From assembly GCA_052143835.1 (NCBI GenBank), contig JBKQRV010000093.1, forward strand, positions 62,001 to 126,000: 64,000 nt of DNA, in the 5' to 3' direction. Below the pieces are notes generated by a model. It was not told the DNA's origin. It searched no databases and was given only the letters and a program-made list of their open reading frames with translations. The stretch comes from DASPPM01 sp052143835. Its GTDB lineage: Bacteria > Pseudomonadota > Alphaproteobacteria > JACZXZ01. A program made the position numbers and the translations under genes. This document shows, piece by piece, positions 19,201 through 27,873 of this stretch (position 1 is its first letter; every line of letters starts with the position of its first letter).

Positions 19201-21131
19201 TGCTGTGGAGGCGGGCCGGCGGCTTCTTCGGCGTTCGCGACACGGGCGAATCCGCGGCGATTTTCCTCTCGAGTCACCACGTCAGGGACATCGTGTCCTT
19301 CTTCTTGCAGGACCACGCGGCAAGTTCGGATCCGGCGGCGCTGGGCTACTTTTATATTCATCACCCCAATTTCATTTCGCGGCTTCTTTCCATGATCGGC
19401 ATCGCATTGGGAATGTCGCAGGAGACGCTCATCCTCGCCTGCCTCATGCTTTCGGCGCTTTCGCTTCTGCTGGGCTTTCTCGCACTCCGCAGACTTTTCG
19501 CACCGCTTGTCGCGCTTGCGACTGTCGGATTCTTTGCAACCTCATATGGGGTCTATTTCGCCCAAGCCGGCGACCTGCTGCGCGGACTGCATGTCGTGAT
19601 GCTATGGCTGCTTGTCTACCTGATGGCGCTCGAATGGGATGGGCCGCCCGAGCGCCGGCACGGCCGCGATATCGCGCTCGCGGTACTGTTCGTATTCATC
19701 GCCTCCTCGGATTGGGCATTCTTTGTCTTCTGTCTCGTTTTCTATTCAATGTGGAACGTTTACGCGCGCCGCCGCGTCGACGTGCGGCACCTCTTCGCTT
19801 GGGTCCTCGTGCCCTCTGCGCTGACGTTCCTCGCGTATTTTTGCATTATCGTCGCGCACACCGGCCTCGAGTTCTTCGTGACCGACCTGCTGGTCACGTA
19901 TTTCGGACGGATGGGCAACGTTTTCTTGGGAGCAATTTTGGGGGAGGCCCCGGACGTCAAGAAATTCCTCGAGTTGTATCAGGCGAAGCACATCGTCATG
20001 TGGGACGTGAGCCCGACGCCCGTTCGCTTGCGCGATGTCGTCACCGCTTACTGGCAGGTCATGCTCGCGGGCAGCCCATGGGTTGCGCGCGTCTTGTTCG
20101 CCACATTCATCGCCTGCTGTGGCGCGACGCTGCTGCGCGTCACGAAGGTCCGCGTGGCACGGGTCGTCGCGCTCGGTATGATCGCGGCGCTCGCGTTTGG
20201 CTTGGCGTTCTCTACGCTGGTCCCGATCCTGATTCTCTATCTGCTGATCGGTTTGCCGGGACTGAGGGCTGAGGAGCCGGCTTCTTCCGGCGCTGAGCAG
20301 AGCCGTCCGGGTCGGCTCGTGTCCGACTTGGCCGCATGGGTCACGATCCTGCTGAGCGCGTCGAGCGTGGTTGGCTTCCTGTTCCCCAACTACGTCTCCT
20401 GGCTTTGGAGCCAAGGAGCATCTCCCGTCGGCTTGCCGGACGCCGCGGCGTTTGGCCTCATTTGCCACCTCCTGGTCTATGCGCGCAGCTACGCCCGGGA
20501 CGCGCGCTGGCTGCAGTCGCGCGCGGCCGAGGCAAAGGCGGCGCTGACACGCCTTGCCGCCGTTCTGTCGCTCTCGGCGCAAGCGAGCACAGGGCGCCGC
20601 AGCGTCGACCAAGGCGGGAAGCCACTCGCCACAAGTGATCATTCATGGCGTTTCCGCCCTTGGGGTGGCCCCGCGGCGGTTGCCGTCATCGCGGCTCTCC
20701 ATATTTTCAGCAACTTCCAGCTTTACCGGCAATTCCCCCCTCTAGGGCCGCCCTTTGCATCGGCGCTGCGTCGGCCGGAATTTCACGGCAAGCTCTTTGT
20801 CGCCAACGTGTATGATGGGCTGGTATGGTACTTCACGCGGGGCACCAGCCTCATCACCACCGTCGTGCCGCCTGAGCGCGGGAGCACAGAGCGCTTCAGA
20901 CATTTGCGGGATGGGGATGACCAGGCCAAATACGCGCATCCGGATTACTTCCTTTGCGACAACGATCCCTACTTCGCTTTCGTCCGCGTCGCGAGAATCG
21001 GCGGCAAGACCTGCCAGATGCCGGCCGAGTGCAGCTGCGGGGACGTATTGCATGAGATGGCCAAGCAGGGACACACGGCCGTTGTCGTCGCACCCAACTA
21101 CGTGATCATGAAGTACAATTACGTTCATTGA
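16254..21131 (+). CDS. YB: YfhO-like / B-type fusion membrane protein
   Basis: A 1625-residue protein made of two complete membrane units. Residues ~40-880 are YfhO-like: an early loop FIGDSDRMNHF (D73, D75), many helices, LLNVKYAI (the family's 'nvkY' segment), and a closing beta domain (YWRAYIGG ... VPPGAREVTMIYR) followed by a helix. From ~882 onward it matches B1 over its length, with GES, YIHHPNF and the cysteine-containing end. The B tail begins near residue 1508 (PEFHGKLFVANVYDGLVWYF). ATG 16254 is preferred over TTG 16245 or 16248; there is no strong ribosome site. C2 follows after 52-58 bases, as C1 follows B1. Whether this fusion or the shorter B1 is ancestral is open. The shared N-terminal 18 residues suggest B1 lost the YfhO half. 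Confidence 0.75.
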   Translation: MILPGPISALQRIMRGLRAPWPAIGGRLPSVASASPRSLAWDRMDVAALFALGALVAWWFWPHLSGRAVFIGDSDRMNHFLTWLRNFTNGLRHGYIPTWNESLFGGYSVVALPYTYPNLFAALAALWPERLLIVVAGWISALLMVLAGWAGYAFVRDVTRERLTAFTAAVLYQSSALATLKVSQNDMSFAVLIIIPLVMLILRRVRPGNMAPCFVGLALLLTHLLTVDFLQKAAYACMLFGLYSIYRLVSTGSWRTPFVLVSAAVVAAVASFPRIMTDGIELSHSIRRYIGGQSDNLDSVYTSIGRHFNFEILRAFDERILGRTFAESYSFGNIFNLHEGLLVYSSTFATLLILCGTVRYLPALLRGRRLIDEDAPFHLAFVAFCVFVVLSKLGFTIMYVLMDRIDFIHARILVAAMLPLATLAAAYLYHLGGGSHLEKPILPRWPQLLAAALAAGLLVAGSEHVADATAGRPIPLGISEGFTANLTVSAGSVLRVGFSLFLFAAVLAASLGLDRRSPWRGPLMAFLAFLMIFQAAAFGAFQLRGDQLRSDWRPLREPAGETKKPESEPMPFKEAGRLLARADEFKGPTEAALSAIDRRLERDDYRTAIVCDPSRIKIFCSPHIANFWRLRMIEGYISSIPERLEILPWPANSLSQRSISFPSFASLPWPLLSLLNVKYAIAVQPALFTNAVRLPDGTSRELRPEDLEIRQSPLPVTPRVFFASTVQSLAGPEAVLEALFPKGQLRPEGYDAGRLSYVEDAIGGSYSTAGQEDLKASFRDQYATIEFPPAVAPRFLVVNERFDPYWRAYIGGKAARIYPTNLVMRGVVVPPGAREVTMIYRPYDTSGRALAFYLAGFVLFGFGCWAVGRTDRRFPSLSAAEMARPMRRAASWLRTRLSAWIAGDAPALFRSLIAISIIWAMVVALKYHHEPKLLLIAVACPLAGLLLVRLDLRLGWRAAASADRLGTIAAFVFMLAIWSASLVLWRRAGGFFGVRDTGESAAIFLSSHHVRDIVSFFLQDHAASSDPAALGYFYIHHPNFISRLLSMIGIALGMSQETLILACLMLSALSLLLGFLALRRLFAPLVALATVGFFATSYGVYFAQAGDLLRGLHVVMLWLLVYLMALEWDGPPERRHGRDIALAVLFVFIASSDWAFFVFCLVFYSMWNVYARRRVDVRHLFAWVLVPSALTFLAYFCIIVAHTGLEFFVTDLLVTYFGRMGNVFLGAILGEAPDVKKFLELYQAKHIVMWDVSPTPVRLRDVVTAYWQVMLAGSPWVARVLFATFIACCGATLLRVTKVRVARVVALGMIAALAFGLAFSTLVPILILYLLIGLPGLRAEEPASSGAEQSRPGRLVSDLAAWVTILLSASSVVGFLFPNYVSWLWSQGASPVGLPDAAAFGLICHLLVYARSYARDARWLQSRAAEAKAALTRLAAVLSLSAQASTGRRSVDQGGKPLATSDHSWRFRPWGGPAAVAVIAALHIFSNFQLYRQFPPLGPPFASALRRPEFHGKLFVANVYDGLVWYFTRGTSLITTVVPPERGSTERFRHLRDGDDQAKYAHPDYFLCDNDPYFAFVRVARIGGKTCQMPAECSCGDVLHEMAKQGHTAVVVAPNYVIMKYNYVH

Positions 21132-21189
21132 GAGGCACCGCGCGGCGTCGGGCGCGCAGCACGGCCTCGCTCGGACCCAAACCTTGGCA

Positions 21190-24100
21190 ATGCAACGGCT
21201 CGGCATGGGAAAGCGGATTGCGGGTTTCGCGGGTGCGCTTGCATCGCGCGGATGGGCCTTTGCGCCGGCACTTCTGCTGGTGCTTGCCTTCAACCTCTAT
21301 TGGTACGGCGCTTTTCTATCGTTCCCCGTGTTCGGGGAAGATGCGGCGTCGCTGTTGTACGTTCTGCTCGACACGATCAAGGGCGGCCACCTGGCAACCA
21401 TAGGCTATCCGATGAATTGGTCGGAAGGCCTGGGACAGCCGAATCTCTTCATAACCTTCACCTTCGACCCTTTCGCTTGGGTGATGCTCCTGCCGCTCGA
21501 CCCGGCCGATTGCTATCGCATTTCGATGGCGCTTCGTGCCACGGCAGCCTGGGCAGCGGGTTATTGGTTCTGCATCGTGTTGTTTCGCGGCCGGCCCATG
21601 GTCGCGATGTTCTCTGCGACGCTGTACATCCTGATCGGCTTCATTCTTACGAGCGCATGGGGCACCTATATCTGGGCCGGCATGTTCAATGCGACGCACG
21701 CGGCAATTTTTCCGCTTCTGGGAGCCTTTGCTCTCTTGATCATGCGGAGCCCGCGCCGCATAGGCATCGCGGACCTCTGTTTTCTTGTCTCGGTATTCTT
21801 CTTCATCCTCGATTATCCGGTCGGATCTCTGATCGGCATAGCCGTGTTCCTGACTTTCGCCGGCGCCGCAGCGCTTCTGGCACGCCCAGCCGAGCGCCGG
21901 ACCGCAATTTGGGGATTCGCCAAAATCGCAGCAATGGTCGCTATCCTCCTTTTTGCTCCGCCGCTTCACATTTTCTCGTCGTGGACGGCGCTCATACAGG
22001 GATCGGCGCGAGTGGTGTTTTCCGGCGAGCTGTTTGCATACGGCAACAGTCATGTGCCGCCGCTCATGTGGACGCGATCGCCCTGGGCTCTCAGAGTGTG
22101 CATCCTGGTCGGTTTGTCGGTGTTATTGCTCAACCGGCGTTGGCCGCGCCCGCTCCGAGTGCTTGCTGCCACCCTCTTCCTGGTGGTTGGCGGAGTGCAG
22201 CTCTTGGCACTTGTGAAGTATCTCGGGCTTGACGCTGGGCTCGTGGACCGTCTTCCGCGACTTCACTATTTCGAATTCTACTCGCCGCTTTTTTATGCTG
22301 CATGCGGGGGCTTCGCGTTGAGTCACTGGCGGGATGTCGCCTTTCCGGGCCTCGCTGATCGGCGGCATCTGCACGCGTGGACGTTACGGACGATCATGTT
22401 CCTGGCAATCGCGCTCTACATCCTGCCGACGATCGTCGTTGTCGTTTCCGGCATTCTTCTGATCGTCGCGCACGCCTGGCTGCGCCGGGAGAGAAAAGGT
22501 GTTCGCAGCGTGGTGTCGCCGGTGGGGGGTCGTCTTGTTGCCCGTGCCGTTTTTGTGGCGCTCATCGCCGCCGCGATCGGAACTTGGCTGCCTCCCAGTG
22601 AGAAGATCTATCCTATCTTCTACGCCGAGAGCCGCTGCCGAGACGGCGTGCTTTGGTGCCGCGACCCGCCGGGCGCCACGATGGCTGTCGGCGACAATCC
22701 GATTACGCAGTACTTGCGGCGGGCCTTGAGCGCGGATGAGCATTTCTCCGGGCGCGCCGAGACTTGGGTCAGGCCGCCCGTCCGGATCGGCCTTTATGCG
22801 CAAGTGGACATGCGGTGGACGGACGAGCTGTTCGCGCGCCTTCATGCATGGTACGCGCGGGCTTACGAAGCTCAAGTCATAAAGGGCTCGTCGGAGGACG
22901 ATCTCTTCCGGCTTCCGCCGCAGCGAGTCGATTGGGACCGCCGCCAGTATCTGCTGGACACCCTTGCGAAATTCGCCCGCGGCGACCTTCCGTATAACGG
23001 CCCGGCCCAGGAGAACCTGGTGCTCGAGATGCGCGACTGGATCGTCAGGCGCGGCCAGATGTTCGGCTTATTCGTAAAGGACTTCACCGATCCGTGGCAG
23101 GGCATTAACTCCGTCCAGGCCGTCACCGAGGAACGTACGGCTGCGTTTTTCGCCACGGGAAATGGCCTCTTGCTACGAGCAATGCCGTTTCAGGGCGTTC
23201 CTGTCGCGTCGTCCTACGAGCAGGCGCTCGACTATCTTTATTATCTCTTCTGGACTCGGTATGTCAGCGCCGGTCAAGCAGCGTTCAAATCCATCAACAT
23301 GACCACTTTGGAGGCACTTCATCCGGACCGCCTTGCGCTTGCGGGAATACGCTTTGTCGTGGCCCGCGACAGCAGCGCTTACGAAGCTCCTCCCCTCGAG
23401 CGGATCATGAGCTGGCAAGGGTATTCGATCTATGCGGTGCGGCATGCGAACGTCGCAGGCTACGCGGTAAAGAATCTCGAGTTCGGCAATACGCTGACCG
23501 AGGAATTGCGCCTGATGCGCCACCATGGTTTCGATCCCCGGCGTACCGCCGTACTTCCGGCGCGCGCGCGCCGTTCGTTTGCGGACTCTACATTCCACGC
23601 GCCGGGGATGCTGGCGAGTTCATCCATCAGGTTGGCGCCAAACGAATTGACCTACTTGGCGAGGGGTTCCGGCGGTCCCGTTTTTGTCGTGCTGCCGTTT
23701 AACTGGTCGCATTGCTGGCAAGTGGAGTGGCGCAGGGGAACCGGAAATCTCACCCGCGCCGACATCGATCTGGTGGGAGTCGCCTTCGAGGGCGACGTCG
23801 AGCTGCATCTGCGTTGGACCGCCGGCTATGGCGCGCGTAGCCAGTGTCTCGGCGAGGATCAGACGCAGATCCCCGAGGCAAAGCGCGCGGCGGCCGCGGT
23901 CGGATTCGGCCAGGCCTATGAGCCGCTCGATCGGGATTTTCAACCCTTCGCCGCCGCGCGGCCTCGCTTTGCCGCCGACGCAGTCGATGAGCGCGAGTTA
24001 GAAAGGAGATCCGATTACAGTAGCGGCAACGAAATGGTGGTGCCGAGCAGCGTGGTGGCGCTGCTGTCGAACGACGAGCTCTATGGGGGGGCGTGGACGA

Positions 24101-24858
24101 CGTCGGTTTCCTCGGAATTCCGCCGGGACAACGGGGAGTACGAGCTCGTTGCCACGAACGACGGGGGTGCAAGCCTCGCGGTCTTGCCATTGCGGCATTC
24201 TTACTGTTGGCAGGCGGAATGGCGGGGCAAGGCCGGCGCCCTCCTCCCGGTCGACGCGGACCGGCTTAGCGTGCTGTTTCGCGGATCCACATCGGTGCGG
24301 CTTCTCCTTCCGCCCGCGGACGAGCGCTCGAGCTGTGCGCTGCGCGACCGCGCGCGCGCGGCGGTTTTTGATTTTCTCGCGAACGACCCTGTCAAGTCCG
24401 ACGCGGCTCGCTACCGTCTCGGCGAGGCCATCGCCTTCGGCAGCGGGGGAAACAGCGAGTCCTTCACGGTGGAGGGATGGGGGCAGCCGGAAGCCTGGGG
24501 CCGATGGTCGCTTGGCTCGACCGCCAAGCTCGTGTTGAGAACGAATCCGCCGCCGACCGGTGATCTGATACTCGACGCATCGGTCGGTGCTCTACTCGCC
24601 GGAAGCCGGCGATTCGCGCGTGCGACGATCGTCGTCAACGGCGTCGAGGTCGGCAAGTGGGAGTTTCGTCCCGAGGATACGCCCGGGCGCCGTCAGGCAA
24701 CCGTGCCGCGGGATTTGGTGGCGGATATCGGAGTGATGGTAATCGATTTCAAGGTCGACGAGCCCGTCTCGCCCGCCGAGCTCGCAGTGTCGCTCGATAC
24801 TCGGCGCCTTGGCCTCAGTCTGCAAAGACTCACTGTGAGAGCCGCCGACAGCTATTAG
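21190..24858 (+). CDS. C2: giant membrane protein with repeated C-terminal beta modules
   Basis: A 1222-residue paralogue of C1 and C3, alignable from end to end. It has the FGEDAASLLY outer loop, the EGLGQPNLFITFTFDPF block, a polytopic N-terminal part, the LALAGIRFVVARDS segment, two VLP...CW modules (FVVLPFNWSHCW and LAVLPLRHSYCW), and the terminal GWGQPEAWGRWS module with a closing SPAEL...D-x-RRLGL stretch. The start may be ATG 21190 or TTG 21184; neither has a clear ribosome site, so translation may depend on coupling to YB. It closes the plus-strand cassette run and faces the minus-strand GT2 gene. Role inferred as for C1. Confidence 0.75.
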   Translation: MQRLGMGKRIAGFAGALASRGWAFAPALLLVLAFNLYWYGAFLSFPVFGEDAASLLYVLLDTIKGGHLATIGYPMNWSEGLGQPNLFITFTFDPFAWVMLLPLDPADCYRISMALRATAAWAAGYWFCIVLFRGRPMVAMFSATLYILIGFILTSAWGTYIWAGMFNATHAAIFPLLGAFALLIMRSPRRIGIADLCFLVSVFFFILDYPVGSLIGIAVFLTFAGAAALLARPAERRTAIWGFAKIAAMVAILLFAPPLHIFSSWTALIQGSARVVFSGELFAYGNSHVPPLMWTRSPWALRVCILVGLSVLLLNRRWPRPLRVLAATLFLVVGGVQLLALVKYLGLDAGLVDRLPRLHYFEFYSPLFYAACGGFALSHWRDVAFPGLADRRHLHAWTLRTIMFLAIALYILPTIVVVVSGILLIVAHAWLRRERKGVRSVVSPVGGRLVARAVFVALIAAAIGTWLPPSEKIYPIFYAESRCRDGVLWCRDPPGATMAVGDNPITQYLRRALSADEHFSGRAETWVRPPVRIGLYAQVDMRWTDELFARLHAWYARAYEAQVIKGSSEDDLFRLPPQRVDWDRRQYLLDTLAKFARGDLPYNGPAQENLVLEMRDWIVRRGQMFGLFVKDFTDPWQGINSVQAVTEERTAAFFATGNGLLLRAMPFQGVPVASSYEQALDYLYYLFWTRYVSAGQAAFKSINMTTLEALHPDRLALAGIRFVVARDSSAYEAPPLERIMSWQGYSIYAVRHANVAGYAVKNLEFGNTLTEELRLMRHHGFDPRRTAVLPARARRSFADSTFHAPGMLASSSIRLAPNELTYLARGSGGPVFVVLPFNWSHCWQVEWRRGTGNLTRADIDLVGVAFEGDVELHLRWTAGYGARSQCLGEDQTQIPEAKRAAAAVGFGQAYEPLDRDFQPFAAARPRFAADAVDERELERRSDYSSGNEMVVPSSVVALLSNDELYGGAWTTSVSSEFRRDNGEYELVATNDGGASLAVLPLRHSYCWQAEWRGKAGALLPVDADRLSVLFRGSTSVRLLLPPADERSSCALRDRARAAVFDFLANDPVKSDAARYRLGEAIAFGSGGNSESFTVEGWGQPEAWGRWSLGSTAKLVLRTNPPPTGDLILDASVGALLAGSRRFARATIVVNGVEVGKWEFRPEDTPGRRQATVPRDLVADIGVMVIDFKVDEPVSPAELAVSLDTRRLGLSLQRLTVRAADSY

Positions 24859-24947
24859 AGTATTTTCATAATTGCTGGCGATAACCGGCGTTGGCGGGAT
24901 GCTCGGCGCATTCGGCGGAAGACAATCGCATTTCTAACGCGGCTTGT

Positions 24948-25742
24948 TCACCAGCTGCGCGATAATCGCCGAGCGAGAATTCGGAAAAGGCTGTGGCCGA
25001 CCGATACGAAATTGCGTAGGCGCAAAGCCTTCGACCCTGGCGACGCGGTCGCTGGCAGGACGAGCTCTTTGTAGCTAGCTCCTTCTCCCACCAGACGTGT
25101 AATGAGCTCGGCCTGGAATCCGAATCCGGTCGACTCGACGGCAAAGCGCATCACCTGCCACCGTCGGTAGGCGGGAAATCCGTTGTAGTACTCGATCCTG
25201 ATCCCCGAGATCTTATTGACAAGCCAGGTGTATAGGCGGGACAGGCCCTTACGGAGCACGCCGCGCCCGCGCACGTCGCGATAGACGGGGATGATGATGT
25301 CTGCCTCGCCAAGACTGCGCATGATTGCGTCATGCGCCTCGGGCAACTCGTAGTTATCCCCGGCGACCGCACGGTAGTACGTGCCCTTCCCAAGGAACGC
25401 GCAGTCGGTGAAGTTGCGGCCGAGACCGCGATTTCGGGGCAGCGTAATTAGTCGTATGTTCAGCTCGGGATGCCTCCCTTGGTAGGTGCGGACGACCTCG
25501 CTAGTCCGGTCTGTTGAACAATCGTCGAAGACGATCACCTCGATTGTCGTGCCGGTGCGCCGCGATGCGGAAAAGACGTTCTCAAGGGCATTGACCACAT
25601 GCCCCTCCTCATTGAGGCACGGCATGAAGACGGTCAGCTCGATGGGCCACTCGCCCCCCAAGGCCTCTTCGAGAATCCGATCCACCTCGAGTCCTCTCTC
25701 CCAGCCACCTGCAAGAGACGCCTCACGCGGCCTATGTCGCAC
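24948..25742 (-). CDS. Family 2 glycosyltransferase (DPM1-like)
   Basis: A 264-residue GT-A fold enzyme without membrane helices. After a ~34-residue leader it reads ELTVFMPCLNEE, with the nucleotide-sugar motif DDCSTD at 73-78 and a DXD-equivalent AGDN at 127-130. The pattern resembles dolichyl- or polyprenyl-phosphate sugar transferases, which load a lipid carrier with a single sugar. That would suit the neighbouring GT-C-like proteins, which use lipid-linked donors, but this link is inference. The start is GTG 25742; the leader before the domain is long, so a later start is possible. It lies 124 bases downstream of the epimerase gene on the same strand, so the two are probably one transcript. 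Confidence 0.8.
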   Translation of the reverse strand: MRHRPREASLAGGWERGLEVDRILEEALGGEWPIELTVFMPCLNEEGHVVNALENVFSASRRTGTTIEVIVFDDCSTDRTSEVVRTYQGRHPELNIRLITLPRNRGLGRNFTDCAFLGKGTYYRAVAGDNYELPEAHDAIMRSLGEADIIIPVYRDVRGRGVLRKGLSRLYTWLVNKISGIRIEYYNGFPAYRRWQVMRFAVESTGFGFQAELITRLVGEGASYKELVLPATASPGSKALRLRNFVSVGHSLFRILARRLSRSW

Positions 25743-25866
25743 GGGTAAGACGCGGTCGTGGCCGTCGTCGTCCCGGACAGATGAAGTTCGCGTGAGGACG
25801 CTGATATCGGATCAGTCACATGCGCCGCTGCAGGCTCCGATGCGACCTTGCCTTCGCTGTATTCGG

Positions 25867-26856
25867 CTATGCGTGCAAGGTGAACGCCGTATCGTCCTCG
25901 CGAATAAGGTCGAGGTATTTGCGTCCCCAGGCAATCATGTCCTTGATTCCAACCTGAAGACTGATTTGGGGTTGCCAGCCAAGCTCCGCGAAGATGCGCG
26001 AGCTGTCGAGCCAATACTGCGGGTCCTCGCCTGGCCGCCCCTCTGTCGTCTCGGTCAATTCGTCCATTGCGATACCGAATTGCTCGGCGAGAATGGCGAC
26101 GAGATCGTGCACGCTGATGGGTTCCTTCGGGCCCGCATTGTAAATTCTTCCCAACGGCGCTCGCTCGCAGATGAGGTAAATTGCATGGGCAAGATCCCGC
26201 GCGTGAATAAACGAACGCCGCGTACGGCCGGCGCCCTCGAGCGGCAGCTTTTGCCCGGTTAGGGCGCAGAGCACCGCACGAGGTAGTACACGATGCAGTT
26301 GCTGGCCGGGGCCATAGGCATTCGACGGTCGGATGATGTTCATCGGGAACTTGAAAAACTTCCAAAGTGAAATCAAGTGCAAGTCCGCGGCCAGCTTCGA
26401 GACGGCGTATGGGCTGGCCGGCAAGAGCGGAAAGTCCTCCGTCGCCGGCGACTCGGTGTGGCCATAGAGCTCAGACGTTCCAATTTGCAGGAAGCGCTCC
26501 AAATAGTCCCGCTTCAAGAGCTCTTCGCAAGTCTGGGCGAGGCAGGTGACATTGGTCTCGTAATATCGCCATGACTTGTGCCAGGAACTCGAATGCGCGA
26601 GCGCTGCGAAATTAACGATCACTTCCGGCTTCTCGCGATCGAGCAGCTCGAAGAGACGATCCTGCTCGAAGACCATATGGATCTGCTCGTATCGGTAGCG
26701 CGAATCGTCCTTGCCCACATCGAGCGTATAGGCCGCGGAGCGCGGGATGTTTCTTCCCACGCAGATAACCCTTCGAGGGTTGGCGTGCTCAAGAAGATAC
26801 TTTGCAGTATGTACGGCAAAGACGCCACCGCCGCCAAGCAAGACAAAGGTCCTCAA
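25867..26856 (-). CDS. NAD-dependent sugar epimerase/dehydratase (extended SDR)
   Basis: A 329-residue extended short-chain dehydrogenase of the kind that acts on nucleotide sugars. The N-terminal Rossmann glycine motif is GGGGVFA (8-14), the catalytic serine region is GTSELYG (127-133), and the catalytic Y150-x3-K154 pair lies in SPYAVSK. RPSNAYGPGQQ further on is the usual substrate-side segment. It resembles GDP-mannose 4,6-dehydratase / dTDP-glucose dehydratase relatives; the exact reaction is not decidable here. The start is TTG with a clear AAAGGAAG ribosome site, and there is no nearby ATG. It is first in a minus-strand pair with the GT2 gene. Confidence 0.85.
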   Translation of the reverse strand: MRTFVLLGGGGVFAVHTAKYLLEHANPRRVICVGRNIPRSAAYTLDVGKDDSRYRYEQIHMVFEQDRLFELLDREKPEVIVNFAALAHSSSWHKSWRYYETNVTCLAQTCEELLKRDYLERFLQIGTSELYGHTESPATEDFPLLPASPYAVSKLAADLHLISLWKFFKFPMNIIRPSNAYGPGQQLHRVLPRAVLCALTGQKLPLEGAGRTRRSFIHARDLAHAIYLICERAPLGRIYNAGPKEPISVHDLVAILAEQFGIAMDELTETTEGRPGEDPQYWLDSSRIFAELGWQPQISLQVGIKDMIAWGRKYLDLIREDDTAFTLHA

Positions 26857-27873
26857 TGAGTTCTTCCTTTCAGAAATGTGTAGGGAACGTTCGACCCGCT
26901 GTAGGGCGGCTAAGCTAAGAGAATCCCCCTTCCTTGTAAATAGGACCGGACCGCGGATAAAGGCGTCGGCTTCCCCCGCCCAGCGATGGGGCGGCGAAAA
27001 GCCGTGCTCCTAGCTTCGCACGCGTCTCAAATCGTCGATCTGGCTGGTTGTGCCCGCCAGATCACATGCTCGCGAAGAGGCTGCTACGCGGGGCGCCACC
27101 TCGCAAACCGCACAGCAGCTCAACTGCATATGGCGGCGCGCAGAAGACGGAGCTGATATGCCGAAATCTGCGCCCCCGCGACACGACTCCGATCCGAGGC
27201 TTTTCGGCGCTTGCGGGCCTTTCGCGGGTCGCCTTTCTAGCGAAACGGGGCATGGTTGGTAAGTTGCTTGATTTACCGAGAAGATCGGGTATTCAGGTGC
27301 GCAATGCCTCAGAACTTCAAAAGCCGCCCCGACCGTTCGGGCAGGCGGGTGCGGGCAGGCAAGTGCCAATGCCCGTATATCTCGTTGACCGGTTCAGGCG
27401 ATGGAACTATAGATTGAGGTCACTTCACAGAAAAGTAAGTCGCGGCGGGATATCGTGGTACAGAATGATCCGGCCCAAGGCGCGGAGCACGTAACTCCGC
27501 GACGCCTCGCCCGCAACCTCGACCCTCTGGCATCACTTGCGGCCGCCGGAGGGGCACTCTTACAATCTTCCGGCCATGCGGCGCATCCTGGGACAGAAGG
27601 GCGTTGTAACGCCGCTCGCGGTCGGTCATCTGGGCCACAAATTCCATCGGTGCCGTCCGGAGCCGCAGTTCGCGCGCGGCGCGTCGGCGGCGTGAGGCGG
27701 GTCGCGCTGGCCCGGCAACCTATCCCACCCCAGGGGGGCTCGCTCGGCCGTCTGGGCCGCCGCGGCCGATCCGAGAGCCGTCGCCCCCGGTATCTGCGCG
27801 CACTTCCGCGCGACTTGGCCTTGTTCCTGCGAGTCTGCGCATGAGCGAGCCGTTAGCGTAGCTGAACCAGGCC
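26857..27873. other. 1-kb gap without a convincing gene
   Basis: Between the epimerase start and C3. Short open frames exist on both strands but lack ribosome sites and family motifs. The most protein-like is a minus-strand stretch at 27420-27650 (residues such as EFVAQMTDRERRYNALLSQD), which is open without a natural start and could be a relic of a lost gene. Besides the promoter candidate at 26912 I see no terminator, repeat or RNA structure here. The upstream parts of cassette copy 4 (A, D, YB) would be expected here but no recognisable trace remains. Confidence 0.5.
26912..26940 (-). promoter_or_regulatory. Possible promoter of the epimerase-GT2 pair
   Basis: Reading the minus strand: TTTACA (26940-26935), a 17-base spacer, then TAGCTT (26917-26912), about 55 bases before the TTG start. 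Spacing is ideal and the hexamers are fair. No experimental or comparative support. Confidence 0.35.
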
